64,000 nt of DNA, taken from NCBI GenBank assembly GCA_036555515.1, contig DATBLC010000185.1:1-64000 (forward strand). Direction: 5' to 3'. The DNA comes from DATACQ01 sp036555515 (GTDB lineage Bacteria > Desulfobacterota > Binatia > UBA9968). A model generated the notes under the pieces. The model ran no database searches. It was given only the letters and a program-made list of their open reading frames with translations, and was not told where the DNA came from. Below are positions 35,773-47,510 of the stretch, piece after piece (position 1 is the first letter of the stretch; each line of letters begins with the position of its first letter). The translations under genes were made by a program, and so were the position numbers.

Positions 35773-37386
35773 CTAAGTTTGACGGTTAATCCAGTACTGC
35801 TGGGCGATGGAGAGAATATTATTGATCAGCCAGTAGATGGTCAAGCCGGCGGGAAACGTCACGAACATGAAGGTAAAAATCAACGGCATCATCAGCATCA
35901 TTTTTCTCTGGTTCGGATCGCCGGCGCTGGGCGTCATCCATTGCTGGATGAACATGCTGGCTCCCATCAAAATCGTCAGCACCGGAATCCCCAAATGCCA
36001 GTCTCCCAGGGTAAAGGGCAAAGATTTCCAATCAGGCTGCGAGAGATCTTTTATCCACATGAAGGGCGCATGGCGCAATTCAATTGGCGTGCTGAGGGCA
36101 TTATAGAGGCCGATAAAAACGGGAAATTGCAACCCCATGGGCAGACATCCGCCCAGCGGATTGACGCCGTTGCGGCGGTAGAGTTCCATGATTTCGCGAT
36201 TGAGCTTTTCCTTGTCGTCTTTGTAGCGCTCCTTGAGCCGCTCCATTTGTGGCGCCAGCTTTTGCATCTGCTTCATCGACACAAAGCTCTTGTGCGTCAG
36301 CGGCGCCATGAGGAGTTTGATCAGAATCGTCAGCAGGATGATGTCAATGCCATAACTGGCGGTGAAACGATGAGAAAAATGCAACACGTAGAGGAGAGGC
36401 TTCGAAATTAACGCGAAATAACCGAAGTCGATGGATTTCTCAATGCCTCTGCCCGCGGCCTCAAGGATGGAAATCTCCTTGGGACCGATGAAAACCGTGT
36501 AACGCCGGACGGCATTGGCCGCCGGCGGGCTCAGGACCGCAATTAACGCGGTTCCGGCATGGCTCAGCGAAAGTTTATGCTGCGCGCCATTCTCCGGTAA
36601 TAAGGCGAGAAGGAAATAGGTGTGGCCGAACCCCGCCCAGGATATGTCTCCGGTAAATTCTATCGCCTTATTAGGCTCCACCGAGTGTTCCCGCTTGATC
36701 TTGTTGTCGACTAAAGCGATCAATCCTTCGAACGGCGCGGCGGGATTGGGCACCGCGTGATCGCTCTTTTCCGTGAGCAGAATCTCCGGGGTGAGCGCAC
36801 CGCCCGTCGGCGATTTTACAGACGTTTCCAATTGGATCAGATAACCGGAACCGGAAAACGTGAAGGACTTGGTGGCAATGGAACCCTCCGGAGTCCGCGC
36901 TTGGAATGAGAGCGTTCCCTTGGCCTCACCGGTGAGCTTGAAATCTCCGCCCGACGCGCCGTAGACTAAAGTGCTGTCATCTACCGCAGCCGCGTCCTGC
37001 CAGCGCATGCCCAGCGGCAACGGCACTCCCGGCGCTGCAGCGATCAATTCAAAGGGCGAGCTTTCTACCTCGGCGGATGTCCGATAGTGCTTAAATTTGA
37101 AGCTCTTCAGCCGCGCTCCCTGAGTCGTAAAGACCGCGACGTAATCATCGGTGTCGACCTTTATGTCCCTTGCAGATTGAGCGGTGGGCACTGGCGCAGG
37201 CGCGCTCGGCGCGGGCGCCGGCACAGGTTCGGCAGCAGGCTTAGCGGCCGGCGGGCTCCTTGGCGCGTCCTTTTGCGGGGGAGCCTGCGGCTCCGGCGGA
37301 GCGGGATAAAATCGCGACATCCACTCTTGCCAGACGACCAGGATCAGTAGTGAAAGTAAAATCGCAATGAATGCGCGTTTTTCCAT
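35773..37386 (-). CDS. yidC: Membrane protein insertase YidC
   Basis: The 537-residue insertase has an N-terminal membrane anchor (about 4-23), a Pro/Ala-rich linker, a large periplasmic P1 domain as in Gram-negative bacteria, and the conserved insertase core with five hydrophobic segments. FVSMKQMQKLAPQMERLKER is the cytoplasmic loop, followed by NPLGGCLPMGLQFPVFIGLY. It inserts and folds inner-membrane proteins with or without SecYEG. It sits 10 bp after yidD. Confidence 0.97.
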   Translation of the reverse strand: MEKRAFIAILLSLLILVVWQEWMSRFYPAPPEPQAPPQKDAPRSPPAAKPAAEPVPAPAPSAPAPVPTAQSARDIKVDTDDYVAVFTTQGARLKSFKFKHYRTSAEVESSPFELIAAAPGVPLPLGMRWQDAAAVDDSTLVYGASGGDFKLTGEAKGTLSFQARTPEGSIATKSFTFSGSGYLIQLETSVKSPTGGALTPEILLTEKSDHAVPNPAAPFEGLIALVDNKIKREHSVEPNKAIEFTGDISWAGFGHTYFLLALLPENGAQHKLSLSHAGTALIAVLSPPAANAVRRYTVFIGPKEISILEAAGRGIEKSIDFGYFALISKPLLYVLHFSHRFTASYGIDIILLTILIKLLMAPLTHKSFVSMKQMQKLAPQMERLKERYKDDKEKLNREIMELYRRNGVNPLGGCLPMGLQFPVFIGLYNALSTPIELRHAPFMWIKDLSQPDWKSLPFTLGDWHLGIPVLTILMGASMFIQQWMTPSAGDPNQRKMMLMMPLIFTFMFVTFPAGLTIYWLINNILSIAQQYWINRQT

Positions 37387-37395
37387 TATAGAAGC

Positions 37396-37617
37396 TTACC
37401 GGACGGGATCGTAACCACCCGGATGTGCCGGATGACAGCGTGCCAGCCGGCAGAATCCAAGCCACCCACCCCTTAGAATTCCATGTTTTCGAACGGCATC
37501 TGAAAAGTATGTCGAACAGCTCGGATGAAACCGACAAGCTGTCGGCAAGAGCGGCGAGACGACCTCGTGGTAGACCCGCAGCAGACAAATTAAACCCATG
37601 CGCAAAATCGAAGCCAC
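37396..37617 (-). CDS. yidD: Membrane protein insertion efficiency factor YidD
   Basis: This 73-residue protein has the conserved YidD pattern: a hydrophobic, amphipathic N-terminus, then RFHPSCSTYFSDAVRKHG and RLARCHPAHPGGYDPV with its cysteines. It starts with GTG at 37617, whose first base is the last base of the rnpA stop (TAGTG), so translation is coupled. It helps YidC-dependent insertion at the inner membrane. Confidence 0.95.
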   Translation of the reverse strand: MASILRMGLICLLRVYHEVVSPLLPTACRFHPSCSTYFSDAVRKHGILRGGWLGFCRLARCHPAHPGGYDPVR

Positions 37618-37979
37618 TATCTTTGCCGGCCTCTACGGTCGATCAAGCTCTGGCGCATTTCTTCGGCGATCTTGCGGGATGAAATCTCCGATGCGCTGTT
37701 TTTGGCAATCACCAGAAAATCTAGTCCTGTACCTAACTCGTGGCGGCGGCGGCGGAAAAACTCGCGTAGGGATCGCTTGATGCGGTTGCGCGCCACCGCG
37801 TTACCCACCTTGCCGCTGACGGTGATACCCAGCCTAGTCTCGCCAAAGTCATTGTTTCCGCTGATGATAACGAAGTGGGCGGAGTGAATTTTCCTGCCGG
37901 TTCGTGAAAGCGTCAGGAATTCGGGTCGTTTTCTCAGGCGGGCCGATTTGGGAAATTTCTCCTTACCCTCGGGCGACAT
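37617..37979 (-). CDS. rnpA: Ribonuclease P protein component
   Basis: The 120-residue protein has the RnpA signature GNAVARNRIKRSLREFF and an aromatic-rich N-terminal half that binds the pre-tRNA leader. It partners the RNase P RNA in 5' tRNA maturation. It begins 10 bp after the rpmH stop, the standard rpmH-rnpA order. Confidence 0.96.
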   Translation of the reverse strand: MSPEGKEKFPKSARLRKRPEFLTLSRTGRKIHSAHFVIISGNNDFGETRLGITVSGKVGNAVARNRIKRSLREFFRRRRHELGTGLDFLVIAKNSASEISSRKIAEEMRQSLIDRRGRQR

Positions 37980-37989
37980 CCGCCGGCTC

Positions 37990-38151
37990 TTACCGGCGCG
38001 CCCGCTTCGGTGGCACCGAAACCGTCAGTCTCTTTCGCCCCTTTGCCCGGCGCCGCTTTAAGACTTTGCGGCCCCCGGGCGTCTCCATTCGGGTGAGGAA
38101 ACCGTGAGTTCTTTTTCTTCGAACATTGCTCGGTTGATAGGTTCTTTTCAT
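37990..38151 (-). CDS. rpmH: 50S ribosomal protein L34
   Basis: The minus strand from ATG (38151) to TAA (37990) encodes 53 residues: it starts MKRTYQPSNVRRKRTHGFLT, continues with RMETPGGRKVLKRRRAKGRK, and ends RLTVSVPPKRARR. This is a complete L34, a bit longer than the usual 44-46 residues by a C-terminal VPPKRARR-type extension. It is first in the rpmH-rnpA-yidD-yidC-khpB unit, with gpsA 68 bp upstream. Confidence 0.96.
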   Translation of the reverse strand: MKRTYQPSNVRRKRTHGFLTRMETPGGRKVLKRRRAKGRKRLTVSVPPKRARR

Positions 38152-38219
38152 CGTAACGTAGCTCCCATTCGCGCGCGAAATCGCCAGGAATTTATTTCAA
38201 TCATAGTGCCCAGCCATTG

Positions 38220-39233
38220 TCAATTTTGCGGGATTTCGGCCTTGAGCGAGCGGTGTAGCAAGTCGCGCACGGCCTCCGAAGCCTTCTTGTCCTCGTAAAG
38301 AACGTAGAACATCTGCTCGACAATCGGCATCTCGACGCCGAGCCGCCGGGCAAGCAAATAAACCGACCTTGTGTTGCGGATGCCTTCGGCCACGGTCTTG
38401 GCTGCTGCTATACTTTCTCGCAGGCTCAGTCCTTTGGCGATGTCGAGGCCTACTTTGCGGTTTCGGCTGAGGTCGCCGGCGCAGGTGAGAATCAGGTCCC
38501 CGAGACCGGGCAGTCCCGCCAGCGTCAGCGGATCCGCGCCCATGCGAACCGCGAGCCGCGTCATCTCCGCCAAACCCCGGGTGATCAATGCGGCGCGGGC
38601 GTTTTGACCGAGCCCTAATCCGTCGCTGATACCGGCGGCAATGGCGATGACGTTTTTTACCACCCCACCCATCTGCACGCCGACGACATCGCGCGAAGTA
38701 TAGACGCGAAAGTTCTGCGTGCTCAGGGTTTCCTGAAGTTTCGCGGCGACCTCCTCGGCGTCGGCGGCAACCGTTACCGCCGCGGGCAAACCGCGCGCGA
38801 CCTCAATGGCGAACGTCGGCCCCGATAAAAACGCAAGGCGGGACTTGCGCGACGGGCCAAATATGTCGCTCAAGACTTCGCCCATCGTCTTGAGGCTCTC
38901 TTCCTCCAACCCCTTGGCCGCGGAAACTATGAGCGTCTCGGCGGCAACATGAGCCGCCGCCTGTGTCATCACTTCGCGCATGGCGTGGGAGGGGACCGCG
39001 CAGATTAGCAGAGTTCTCTCCCCCACGGCCTCCGCGAGCACGCGCGTGACCTTCACGGCCGGCGGCAAAATGATGCCGGCAAGATACGCGGAACTTTCTC
39101 GCTTGCGTTGCAGTTCTTGATAGCTCTCCGCGCCATGGCACCAAAGCGTCAACTGTTCGCCCTTATCGGCGAGCAGCCTCGCCAGGGCGATGCCCCAGCC
39201 GCCCGCGCCGATGATGCCGATGGTTCTACTCAC
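38220..39233 (-). CDS. gpsA: Glycerol-3-phosphate dehydrogenase [NAD(P)+]
   Basis: The 337-residue enzyme makes sn-glycerol 3-phosphate for phospholipids. IGIIGAGGWGIALARLLA is the Rossmann site, and MGGVVKNVIAIAAGISDGLG contains the catalytic Lys. LPGLGDLILTC and the C-terminal EGIRNTRSVYLLA are also family marks. It lies between gyrA and rpmH on the same strand; about 120 bp separate it from the gyrA stop. Confidence 0.96.
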   Translation of the reverse strand: MSRTIGIIGAGGWGIALARLLADKGEQLTLWCHGAESYQELQRKRESSAYLAGIILPPAVKVTRVLAEAVGERTLLICAVPSHAMREVMTQAAAHVAAETLIVSAAKGLEEESLKTMGEVLSDIFGPSRKSRLAFLSGPTFAIEVARGLPAAVTVAADAEEVAAKLQETLSTQNFRVYTSRDVVGVQMGGVVKNVIAIAAGISDGLGLGQNARAALITRGLAEMTRLAVRMGADPLTLAGLPGLGDLILTCAGDLSRNRKVGLDIAKGLSLRESIAAAKTVAEGIRNTRSVYLLARRLGVEMPIVEQMFYVLYEDKKASEAVRDLLHRSLKAEIPQN

Positions 39234-39355
39234 GGCGGAAGAGGTCCTCCTCAGACGGGATTAACGACATGCGGGTAAACAAGGGCTCGCAGGCGCTCAC
39301 GGCAGGAGCGGAGAAACGGAAAAAATCTCGCGTTCTTGGCAAAAGCGGCTAAAAC

Positions 39356-41818
<2,463 letters not shown>

Positions 41819-41844
41819 AACGAAAAGAATGGGTTCAAAAAGGT

Positions 41845-41915
41845 CCGGCCGTTCAAAAAGTGCAAATCGTCATCAACGTCTTGAACGTTTTGAATCACTT
41901 GATCGTCTTGAACGG
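41845..41915. repeat. TTGAACG/CGTTCAA-rich tract between gyrB and gyrA
   Basis: The intergenic stretch contains CCGTTCAAAAAGTG, CGTCTTGAACGTTTTGAATC and CGTCTTGAACGGG, that is, direct and inverted copies of a TTGAACG word. It is of the same kind as the tracts at 20547 and in the second riboswitch. The inverted words could fold as CCGTTCAA/TTGAACGG. Confidence 0.6.
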
Positions 41916-41926
41916 GTTTCTGGGTT

Positions 41927-44353
41927 TTAGATGTCGAGATTCTTGACCGTGAGCGCATGATCTTCGATGAACTTACGCCGCGGCTCGACTTCATCACCCA
42001 TCAACGTCGAGAAAATATCATTGGCCTCAACGGCGTCTTCAATCCGCACCTGCAAGAGCACTCGGGTCTCGGGGTTCATCGTGGTTTCCCAGAGCTGTCC
42101 CGGATTCATTTCTCCCAGCCCTTTGTAGCGCTGGATGTATTGGCCTTTTTTCCCAGCTTCGAGGATATGTTCCGCCAGCTCTCCGAACGAGCGGAGCCTT
42201 GTCGTTTCCTCGCCGTTTTCGACCGTATAGGGCGGCGCCCCCGGGCTCATCAGCTCTCCATGCAGCCGCTTGAGCTCTTTGTACTCGACGCTGTTCAAGA
42301 ACTCGCGGTCAATCAACGTGCGCAGCCCGGTGCCGTTGAATCGCGTTTGACAGATGAGCTTAAAGCAGCCGTGTTCGGCATCTTCTTCCAAAAAGCAAGT
42401 CAGCGGCGCCTCGTCCGGGGCGACGAGTCCGATGTAGGATTCGAGGTTGGACTGTAGTCTGTTGAGCGTACTTTCATCTTTGAGAGCTTCTTCGGAAAAA
42501 CCGTCTTCCATCAGCACTCCCTCGATAACCGCTCGACTGCGTCGCTTGCGCGCCGCCACCGCCATCAGCCTTTCCCAGCGCAGGACTTTCTTGATGAAGG
42601 ACTGCAGCGGTTGGCCAACCAGGCCGTTGCCGTTAGCCGAAGTCTTGACCCGTATGTCGTCGGTGCCGATCTCCACCAGATAGTCTTCCAGGGCGGTTTC
42701 ATCTTTTATATAGCGCTCTTGCTTGCCGCGTTTGACTTTGTAGAGCGGCGGCTGGGCAATAAAGAGATGGCCTCTTTCCACCAACTCCGGCATCTGCCGA
42801 TAGAAAAAGGTCAAGAGCAATGTCCGTATGTGCGACCCGTCGACGTCGGCGTCCGTCATGATGACGATGCAATGATAGCGCAGCTTTGACTCATCGTAGT
42901 CTTCTTTTATGCCGGTGCCCAGGGCCGTGATCATCAGGCGGATTTCCTGAGACGACAGCATCTTATCGAAGCGCGCCTTCTCGACGTTAAGGATTTTCCC
43001 TTTGAGCGGCAGAATCGCTTGATTGCGCCGGTCGCGCCCCTGCTTAGCGGAGCCTCCTGCGGAGTCACCCTCGACTAGATAAAGCTCACTCAGCGCCGGA
43101 TCGCGCTCCTGGCAATCAGCCAACTTGCCCGGCAGCGAACCTGAATCCAACGCGCCCTTGCGGCGGGCCAAATCCTTGGCCTTGCGTGTCGCCTCGCGCA
43201 CCCGCGCGGCTTCGACGCCTTTGACGACGATCTTTTTAGCGTCGGTAGGATGTTCGCTGAGATAGCTGCCGAACTTCTCGTTGAGCAAAGCCTCGACGAT
43301 CCCTTTGACTTCGCTGTTGCCGAGCTTGGTCTTGGTCTGGCCTTCGAACTGCGGCTCGGGAACTTTGACGCTGATGACGGCGGTCAGCCCTTCACGAACA
43401 TCCTCTCCCTGAAGGTTTTCGTCGTCTTTTTTTAACTGGCCGCTGCTGATGGCGTAATTATTGATTGTACGGGTGAGCGCCGAGCGAAAGCCGATGAGAT
43501 GAGTGCCGCCCTCGATGGTATTGATGTTGTTGGCGAACGAGAAGATATTTTCCGTGTAGCCATCGTTCCATTGCATCGCGATTTCGACTTCGACGCCGTC
43601 TTTCTCTCCCTCGAAGTGCACGACCTTGGGATGTACGGCGGTCTTGGCGCGGTTCAAATGCTCGACAAAGGACATCAGGCCGCCTTTGTAGAAAAACTCG
43701 TGCTTTTTCTGCGTGCGCTCGTCTTCGATGGTAATTTTTACGCCGCGGTTGAGAAACGCTAGCTCGCGCAATCTTTGCGAAAGTGTATCGAAGCTAAACT
43801 CCGTGGTTTCAAAAATTTGGCTGTCCGGCTTAAAAGTCACGCGGGTGCCGCGCTCTTTAGACTTGCCGACCTCTTTCAACGGTGCCTGCGGGTCGCCGCG
43901 TTTGTAGGATTGCTGGTACACTTTTCCATCGCGCTTGATCTCGACTTCCAAGGTTTCCGACAAGGCATTGACGACGGAGATGCCTACGCCGTGCAGACCG
44001 CCGGAAACTTTGTATGAAGCCTTGTCGAACTTGCCGCCGGCATGAAGCTTCGTGAGCACGACTTCCGCCGCGGAAACTTTCTCCGTCGGATGAATGTCGA
44101 CCGGAATACCACGGCCGTTGTCGACTACCGTAACACTATTGTCGATATGAATTGTAACTTCGATCTTGTCACAATGCCCCACCAGCGCTTCATCGATGGA
44201 ATTATCAACCACTTCATACACAAGGTGATGCAAACCGCGATCGCTGGTGTCGCCGATGTACATACCGGGCCGTTTGCGCACTGCTTCGAGTCCCTCAAGG
44301 ACCTTGATATTGTCCGCTCTATACTCACCTTGGGGGATTTTTGCTTCTGCCAT
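41927..44353 (-). CDS. gyrB: DNA gyrase subunit B
   Basis: GGAGG just upstream fixes the ATG at 44353 (MAEAKIPQ..., 808 residues); the frame is open a further 35 codons without family similarity. The GHKL ATPase is clear (EVVDNSIDEAL, VVDNGRGIPVD, SGGLHGVGISVVNAL). The TOPRIM domain has LYLVEGDSAGGSAKQGRDRR and IVMTDADVDGSHI. The length includes the insertion of about 170 residues typical of Gram-negative GyrB. It heads the minus-strand housekeeping run. Confidence 0.97.
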   Translation of the reverse strand: MAEAKIPQGEYRADNIKVLEGLEAVRKRPGMYIGDTSDRGLHHLVYEVVDNSIDEALVGHCDKIEVTIHIDNSVTVVDNGRGIPVDIHPTEKVSAAEVVLTKLHAGGKFDKASYKVSGGLHGVGISVVNALSETLEVEIKRDGKVYQQSYKRGDPQAPLKEVGKSKERGTRVTFKPDSQIFETTEFSFDTLSQRLRELAFLNRGVKITIEDERTQKKHEFFYKGGLMSFVEHLNRAKTAVHPKVVHFEGEKDGVEVEIAMQWNDGYTENIFSFANNINTIEGGTHLIGFRSALTRTINNYAISSGQLKKDDENLQGEDVREGLTAVISVKVPEPQFEGQTKTKLGNSEVKGIVEALLNEKFGSYLSEHPTDAKKIVVKGVEAARVREATRKAKDLARRKGALDSGSLPGKLADCQERDPALSELYLVEGDSAGGSAKQGRDRRNQAILPLKGKILNVEKARFDKMLSSQEIRLMITALGTGIKEDYDESKLRYHCIVIMTDADVDGSHIRTLLLTFFYRQMPELVERGHLFIAQPPLYKVKRGKQERYIKDETALEDYLVEIGTDDIRVKTSANGNGLVGQPLQSFIKKVLRWERLMAVAARKRRSRAVIEGVLMEDGFSEEALKDESTLNRLQSNLESYIGLVAPDEAPLTCFLEEDAEHGCFKLICQTRFNGTGLRTLIDREFLNSVEYKELKRLHGELMSPGAPPYTVENGEETTRLRSFGELAEHILEAGKKGQYIQRYKGLGEMNPGQLWETTMNPETRVLLQVRIEDAVEANDIFSTLMGDEVEPRRKFIEDHALTVKNLDI

Positions 44354-44596
44354 GTTCCTCCAGCCGAGGTTGGTAAAGTTTCCTTGTAAAGTTAAGGGGT
44401 TAGAACACTCACCAAATCTGATAAATACTACCCGAATTCGCCTCCAAAGTAAAGCCAAAAAACCGTTCTAAATAGGGGATTTTACGGTGGAAATTTTGCC
44501 TCCGAAGACCCATCCCCGGACTTACAAACAGCAATAAAATTCCGCGGAGAATTGGCTGTGTTGACAGCTAGAGGGGTCTAAGGGAAAAGAGATACC

Positions 44597-45301
44597 ATGC
44601 TAAGAGTTCGCGCAGCCTTTAGATTTCTAACATTGGCTGGCGACGGCAGTGAAGTCGTCGCTGGACGGGCCGGCGTGGCGATTGGTTGCTTCCCCTTGGC
44701 TGGCCTCATCTTGGGACTCGTCCTGGTGTTAGTCAATCGCGTGATTGCGCCCTATCTATCAACTGAAATTCTCGCTGTTGTGTTGCTGACGATCCTGATA
44801 TTGGCCACTGGCGGCCATCATTTGGCCGGAACCCAAGAAACTTTCAATAGTTTGGCGAAAAAAAACTCGCGCTCAAACCCTAGCGACCATTGGCATGTCC
44901 ACGGCTTGCTCGCCGTATTGCTGGTAATCCTTTTCAAGGTCTATTCGATCGAAGTCATTGGCGAGAGCCGCGCTTTCAGTCTCTTGCTTAGCCCGCTCTT
45001 GGCGCGTTGGTCCCTGGTGCTTTTTCTCTTCGGTTCTACCGCTGCCACAGATGATGCCGCCCGGCGGATCACCGAAAACGTGCGGTCCTGGCATCTGACC
45101 GTCGCCACCGTTATCAGTGTGGGCCTTGCAACATTTATCGCCGGCGTGCAAGCGCTTTGGGTTGCCTTGTGTCTCTCGCTGTTCGCTCTCCTGGCGCGCG
45201 GCTACCTGCATCGCCGCGAAGGCGGCATCTCGCTGGCCAACTGTGGCGCGCTCATCGAGCTCAGCGAAACTTTGAGCTTTACTTTGTTCGCATCCCTGTA
45301 A
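44597..45301 (+). CDS. CobS-like membrane protein (adenosylcobinamide-GDP ribazoletransferase family), metal ligands replaced
   Basis: The 234-residue, multi-spanning protein follows the CobS pattern: an amphipathic start, FPLAGLILGLVL, a GG-H loop after the second helix, HGLLAVLLVILFKVYSI and a C-terminal GALIELSE. However, the CobS motif GGxHLDGLADTxDG reads GGHHLAGTQETFNS here (residues 72-85), and the later TGDTLGA reads LANCGA. The acidic Mg-binding residues are therefore missing. It sits before the cobalamin uptake genes, which supports a cobalamin connection, but catalysis is doubtful. Confidence 0.65.
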   Translation: MLRVRAAFRFLTLAGDGSEVVAGRAGVAIGCFPLAGLILGLVLVLVNRVIAPYLSTEILAVVLLTILILATGGHHLAGTQETFNSLAKKNSRSNPSDHWHVHGLLAVLLVILFKVYSIEVIGESRAFSLLLSPLLARWSLVLFLFGSTAATDDAARRITENVRSWHLTVATVISVGLATFIAGVQALWVALCLSLFALLARGYLHRREGGISLANCGALIELSETLSFTLFASL

Positions 45302-45410
45302 TCCTTCGGATCTAAATCAATTACTAGGAACCGAAGAGCGAGACGTGGAGGAGTACAATCCGTGCGCGTTCAAAGTTCAACGTTCCAAGAAATCAACGTA
45401 TCAACCTTGA

Positions 45411-46304
45411 ATGTTGGCGGCCACTAGGATGGAGCTATTCAAACCACTCTCGCCGGTCATCCCGGTCTTTTTCCTAATCGCGATGGGTTTTACTTTCGCT
45501 AGGTGGAGACAAATCAATCTGGCATCGGTCACGGAAGTCATCGTATATTTAGGCACACCGTCGCTGGTGTTCACCTCTCTTGCGGGTAAGCCGCTATATG
45601 CCGGGGATCTGGCCATATTGTTCACCGGGATACTGGCGATCTATGCCGGTGTGGGTCTGTTGATCCGCCTTTACTTCATGGTTTTTCGCTTTCACTCGCG
45701 CGGTTTTACTCTGCCGGTTCTATTTATGAATGCCGGCAACATGGGACTCCCACTGGCGCTGTTTGCATTCGGCCAGGCCGGCATGGTGCGAGCGACACTG
45801 TTGTTCGTCATGTGCACCTTACTTCAGTACTCCCTGGGGATTTTTATCTTGCAGGACCACGGCAACTGGAAGGAAGTTTTTCGCCTGCCGTTGATCTATG
45901 CGACCATCGCGGGTCTCGCTGTCAACCTGTTTCAACTAAGAATTCCCGAACTGCTTTTTCAGCCGCTGGTCATGCTCGGCCAAGCGATCATACCTTTAAT
46001 GCTAGTGAGTCTCGGCTACCGCCTCTATAACGTTGCGTCCGTGAAATGGGGCCACGCGCTCGGCGGTGCTTTGGTGCGCATCGTCGGCGGCTTTAGCGTC
46101 GCGAATCTTGCGGTAACGTTGATCGGCGCCGAAGGCGTCAACCGGCAAGTGTTACTGCTTTACGGCTGTCTTCCCTCCGCCGTCGTCAACTTCGTGCTTA
46201 CCGAAAAATATCGTCAGGACCCCGAGCTTGCCGCCTCCATCGTGGTTCTGAGCACGTTCTTATCCGTGGTGACCATCCCAATCGTGTTCTGGCTGATTAT
46301 GTGA
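45411..46304 (+). CDS. AEC-family transporter (auxin efflux carrier-like permease)
   Basis: The 297-residue protein has about ten hydrophobic segments in the AEC arrangement. LFMNAGNMGLPLALFAFG is the conserved mid-protein NxGxxGxP region of this family, and MLVSLGYRL occurs before the C-terminal half. Members export organic anions such as malate or act as auxin-type carriers. A second ATG at 45429 is an alternative start. No cobalamin role is indicated; it simply lies between two cobalamin-related loci. Confidence 0.83.
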   Translation: MLAATRMELFKPLSPVIPVFFLIAMGFTFARWRQINLASVTEVIVYLGTPSLVFTSLAGKPLYAGDLAILFTGILAIYAGVGLLIRLYFMVFRFHSRGFTLPVLFMNAGNMGLPLALFAFGQAGMVRATLLFVMCTLLQYSLGIFILQDHGNWKEVFRLPLIYATIAGLAVNLFQLRIPELLFQPLVMLGQAIIPLMLVSLGYRLYNVASVKWGHALGGALVRIVGGFSVANLAVTLIGAEGVNRQVLLLYGCLPSAVVNFVLTEKYRQDPELAASIVVLSTFLSVVTIPIVFWLIM

Positions 46305-46339
46305 CGTTAATCGGGAAAACTGAAACCGCCAAAATATTC

Positions 46340-46368
46340 TTGACACCCGGCGAGCCAAGGTGTAGTTA
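46340..46368 (+). promoter_or_regulatory. Probable sigma70-type promoter for the first cobalamin leader
   Basis: A consensus -35 TTGACA (46340-46345) is followed after 17 bp by TAGTTA (46363-46368). Transcription would begin just before the riboswitch. This is the best promoter match seen in the window. Confidence 0.6.
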
Positions 46369-46384
46369 TCCCGCCTATATATTC

Positions 46385-46545
46385 AAGCTCCACGGTTCAA
46401 GGGAAGTCCGGTGAAAATCCGGGGTGGTCCCGCCACTGTGATGGTGACGAAAGCCGCAAACGAGCCACTGTCCTGAGCATGATCGAAGGATGGGAAGGCG
46501 CGGCGAGTAGATAAAAGCCTAAGCCAGGAAACCTGCCGAGAGCTT
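46385..46545 (+). ncRNA. Cobalamin (adenosylcobalamin) riboswitch upstream of tonB
   Basis: Conserved elements occur in order: GGTTCAAGGGAA, CCGGTGAAAATCCGGGG, TCCCGCCACTGTGA, GAGCCACTG, GGGAAGGCGCGGCGAGTAG and the B12 box AAGCCAGGAAACCTGCC. In the variable arm between GCCACTG and GGGAAGG lies CCTGAGCATGATCGAAGG, a motif also found near 21742. Downstream, CGAGA/TCTCG makes a short hairpin (46537-46550), and GGCCTCT (46554-46560) is complementary to AGAGGCC (46604-46610) shortly before the tonB start, a possible expression platform. Confidence 0.92.
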
Positions 46546-46624
46546 TCTCGACCGGCCTCTCCGGAGAAGAGAGAAAGGTTTCGCTATCTTTCCCTAATTC
46601 TGCAGAGGCCATTGACCAACGATC

Positions 46625-47416
46625 ATGAGATTGGCCTCTTTCTTCGTTCTATCCTTGGCTTTGCACGTCGCCGGGCTGGCTTGGCCGGTGTCCTTCGGCG
46701 GCAAAAGGCAGCCGGAGATTATTCATGTTGCGATTCTGCCCATTGAGCAGGAATCCATTGGCGCTGGGGGTCACAGCGGCAGCGGAAAAGCCGCACCGCA
46801 AGCCGGTCCGAAATCTGCCGTTCGCAAAATACCCAACCCCAAACCGGGCGTCGAAGCGAGACAGACTCGCGATACGGGGCCCCAGGCTTTAGCCAGCCAA
46901 ACGTCGGCAAACACCGCGGACCGGAGCGTGACGTTATTTTCAGCAATGGCAGATTCCACCGAAAGTCATAGTACTGCGTTACCTAATATTACGAACAACG
47001 GTGTCTACGACTCTGGCACTGAGGGGAGTGGGACCGGCAACGGTAAGTCGGATGGCGGAATGGGGATCGAGACCAGTGGCGCTGGAACGGGAAACGGTTA
47101 CGGCTCAGGCCGAAACCCGGGCTCGCCAGTCATGCAGTTAACCCAGGTCAGTTTCCGTCATGCGCCGCCACCTGAATATCCGGACGCCGCCCGCAAAGAC
47201 GGCAAAGAAGGCCGGGTATTGTTGCGGGTATTGGTGGACGAGGAAGGAAAATCCAAATTGGTCGAAATCAATCTCAGTTCGGGAAGCCAAGTTTTGGATC
47301 ACGCTGCCGCCGAAGCCATCAAACGCTGGCGTTTTTCGCCCGCCCGCTACGGCGACTCGCCGACCGCGAGCTGGGTAAAGATTCCCGTGGATTTTCGCTT
47401 GAAGGAAGCAAAGTAA
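46625..47416 (+). CDS. tonB: TonB-family energy transducer
   Basis: The 263-residue product starts with a membrane anchor (MRLASFFVLSLALHVAGLAW), continues as a long Gly/Ser/Pro-containing periplasmic linker, and ends in a TonB_C domain from about residue 175: PPPEYPDAARKDGKEGRVLL, NLSSGSQVLDHAAAEAIKRW and FSPARYGDSP. It transmits proton-motive energy to outer-membrane receptors. Its riboswitch leader and the following BtuB-like receptor indicate a dedicated cobalamin TonB. ExbB/ExbD are not in the window. Confidence 0.9.
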   Translation: MRLASFFVLSLALHVAGLAWPVSFGGKRQPEIIHVAILPIEQESIGAGGHSGSGKAAPQAGPKSAVRKIPNPKPGVEARQTRDTGPQALASQTSANTADRSVTLFSAMADSTESHSTALPNITNNGVYDSGTEGSGTGNGKSDGGMGIETSGAGTGNGYGSGRNPGSPVMQLTQVSFRHAPPPEYPDAARKDGKEGRVLLRVLVDEEGKSKLVEINLSSGSQVLDHAAAEAIKRWRFSPARYGDSPTASWVKIPVDFRLKEAK

Positions 47417-47510
47417 CCGTAAAACTATAGGAGGCCAACGAAGTAATAATTACCAACTGCGGACGGAATTCAGGGAAAGGGGTGACTTGCCCTCTACCCA
47501 ACACCAAGCC

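Noticed and set aside
44354..44596. Possible replication origin upstream of gyrB
   Set aside because: No DnaA-box cluster (TTATCCACA-like) or AT-rich unwinding repeats seen.
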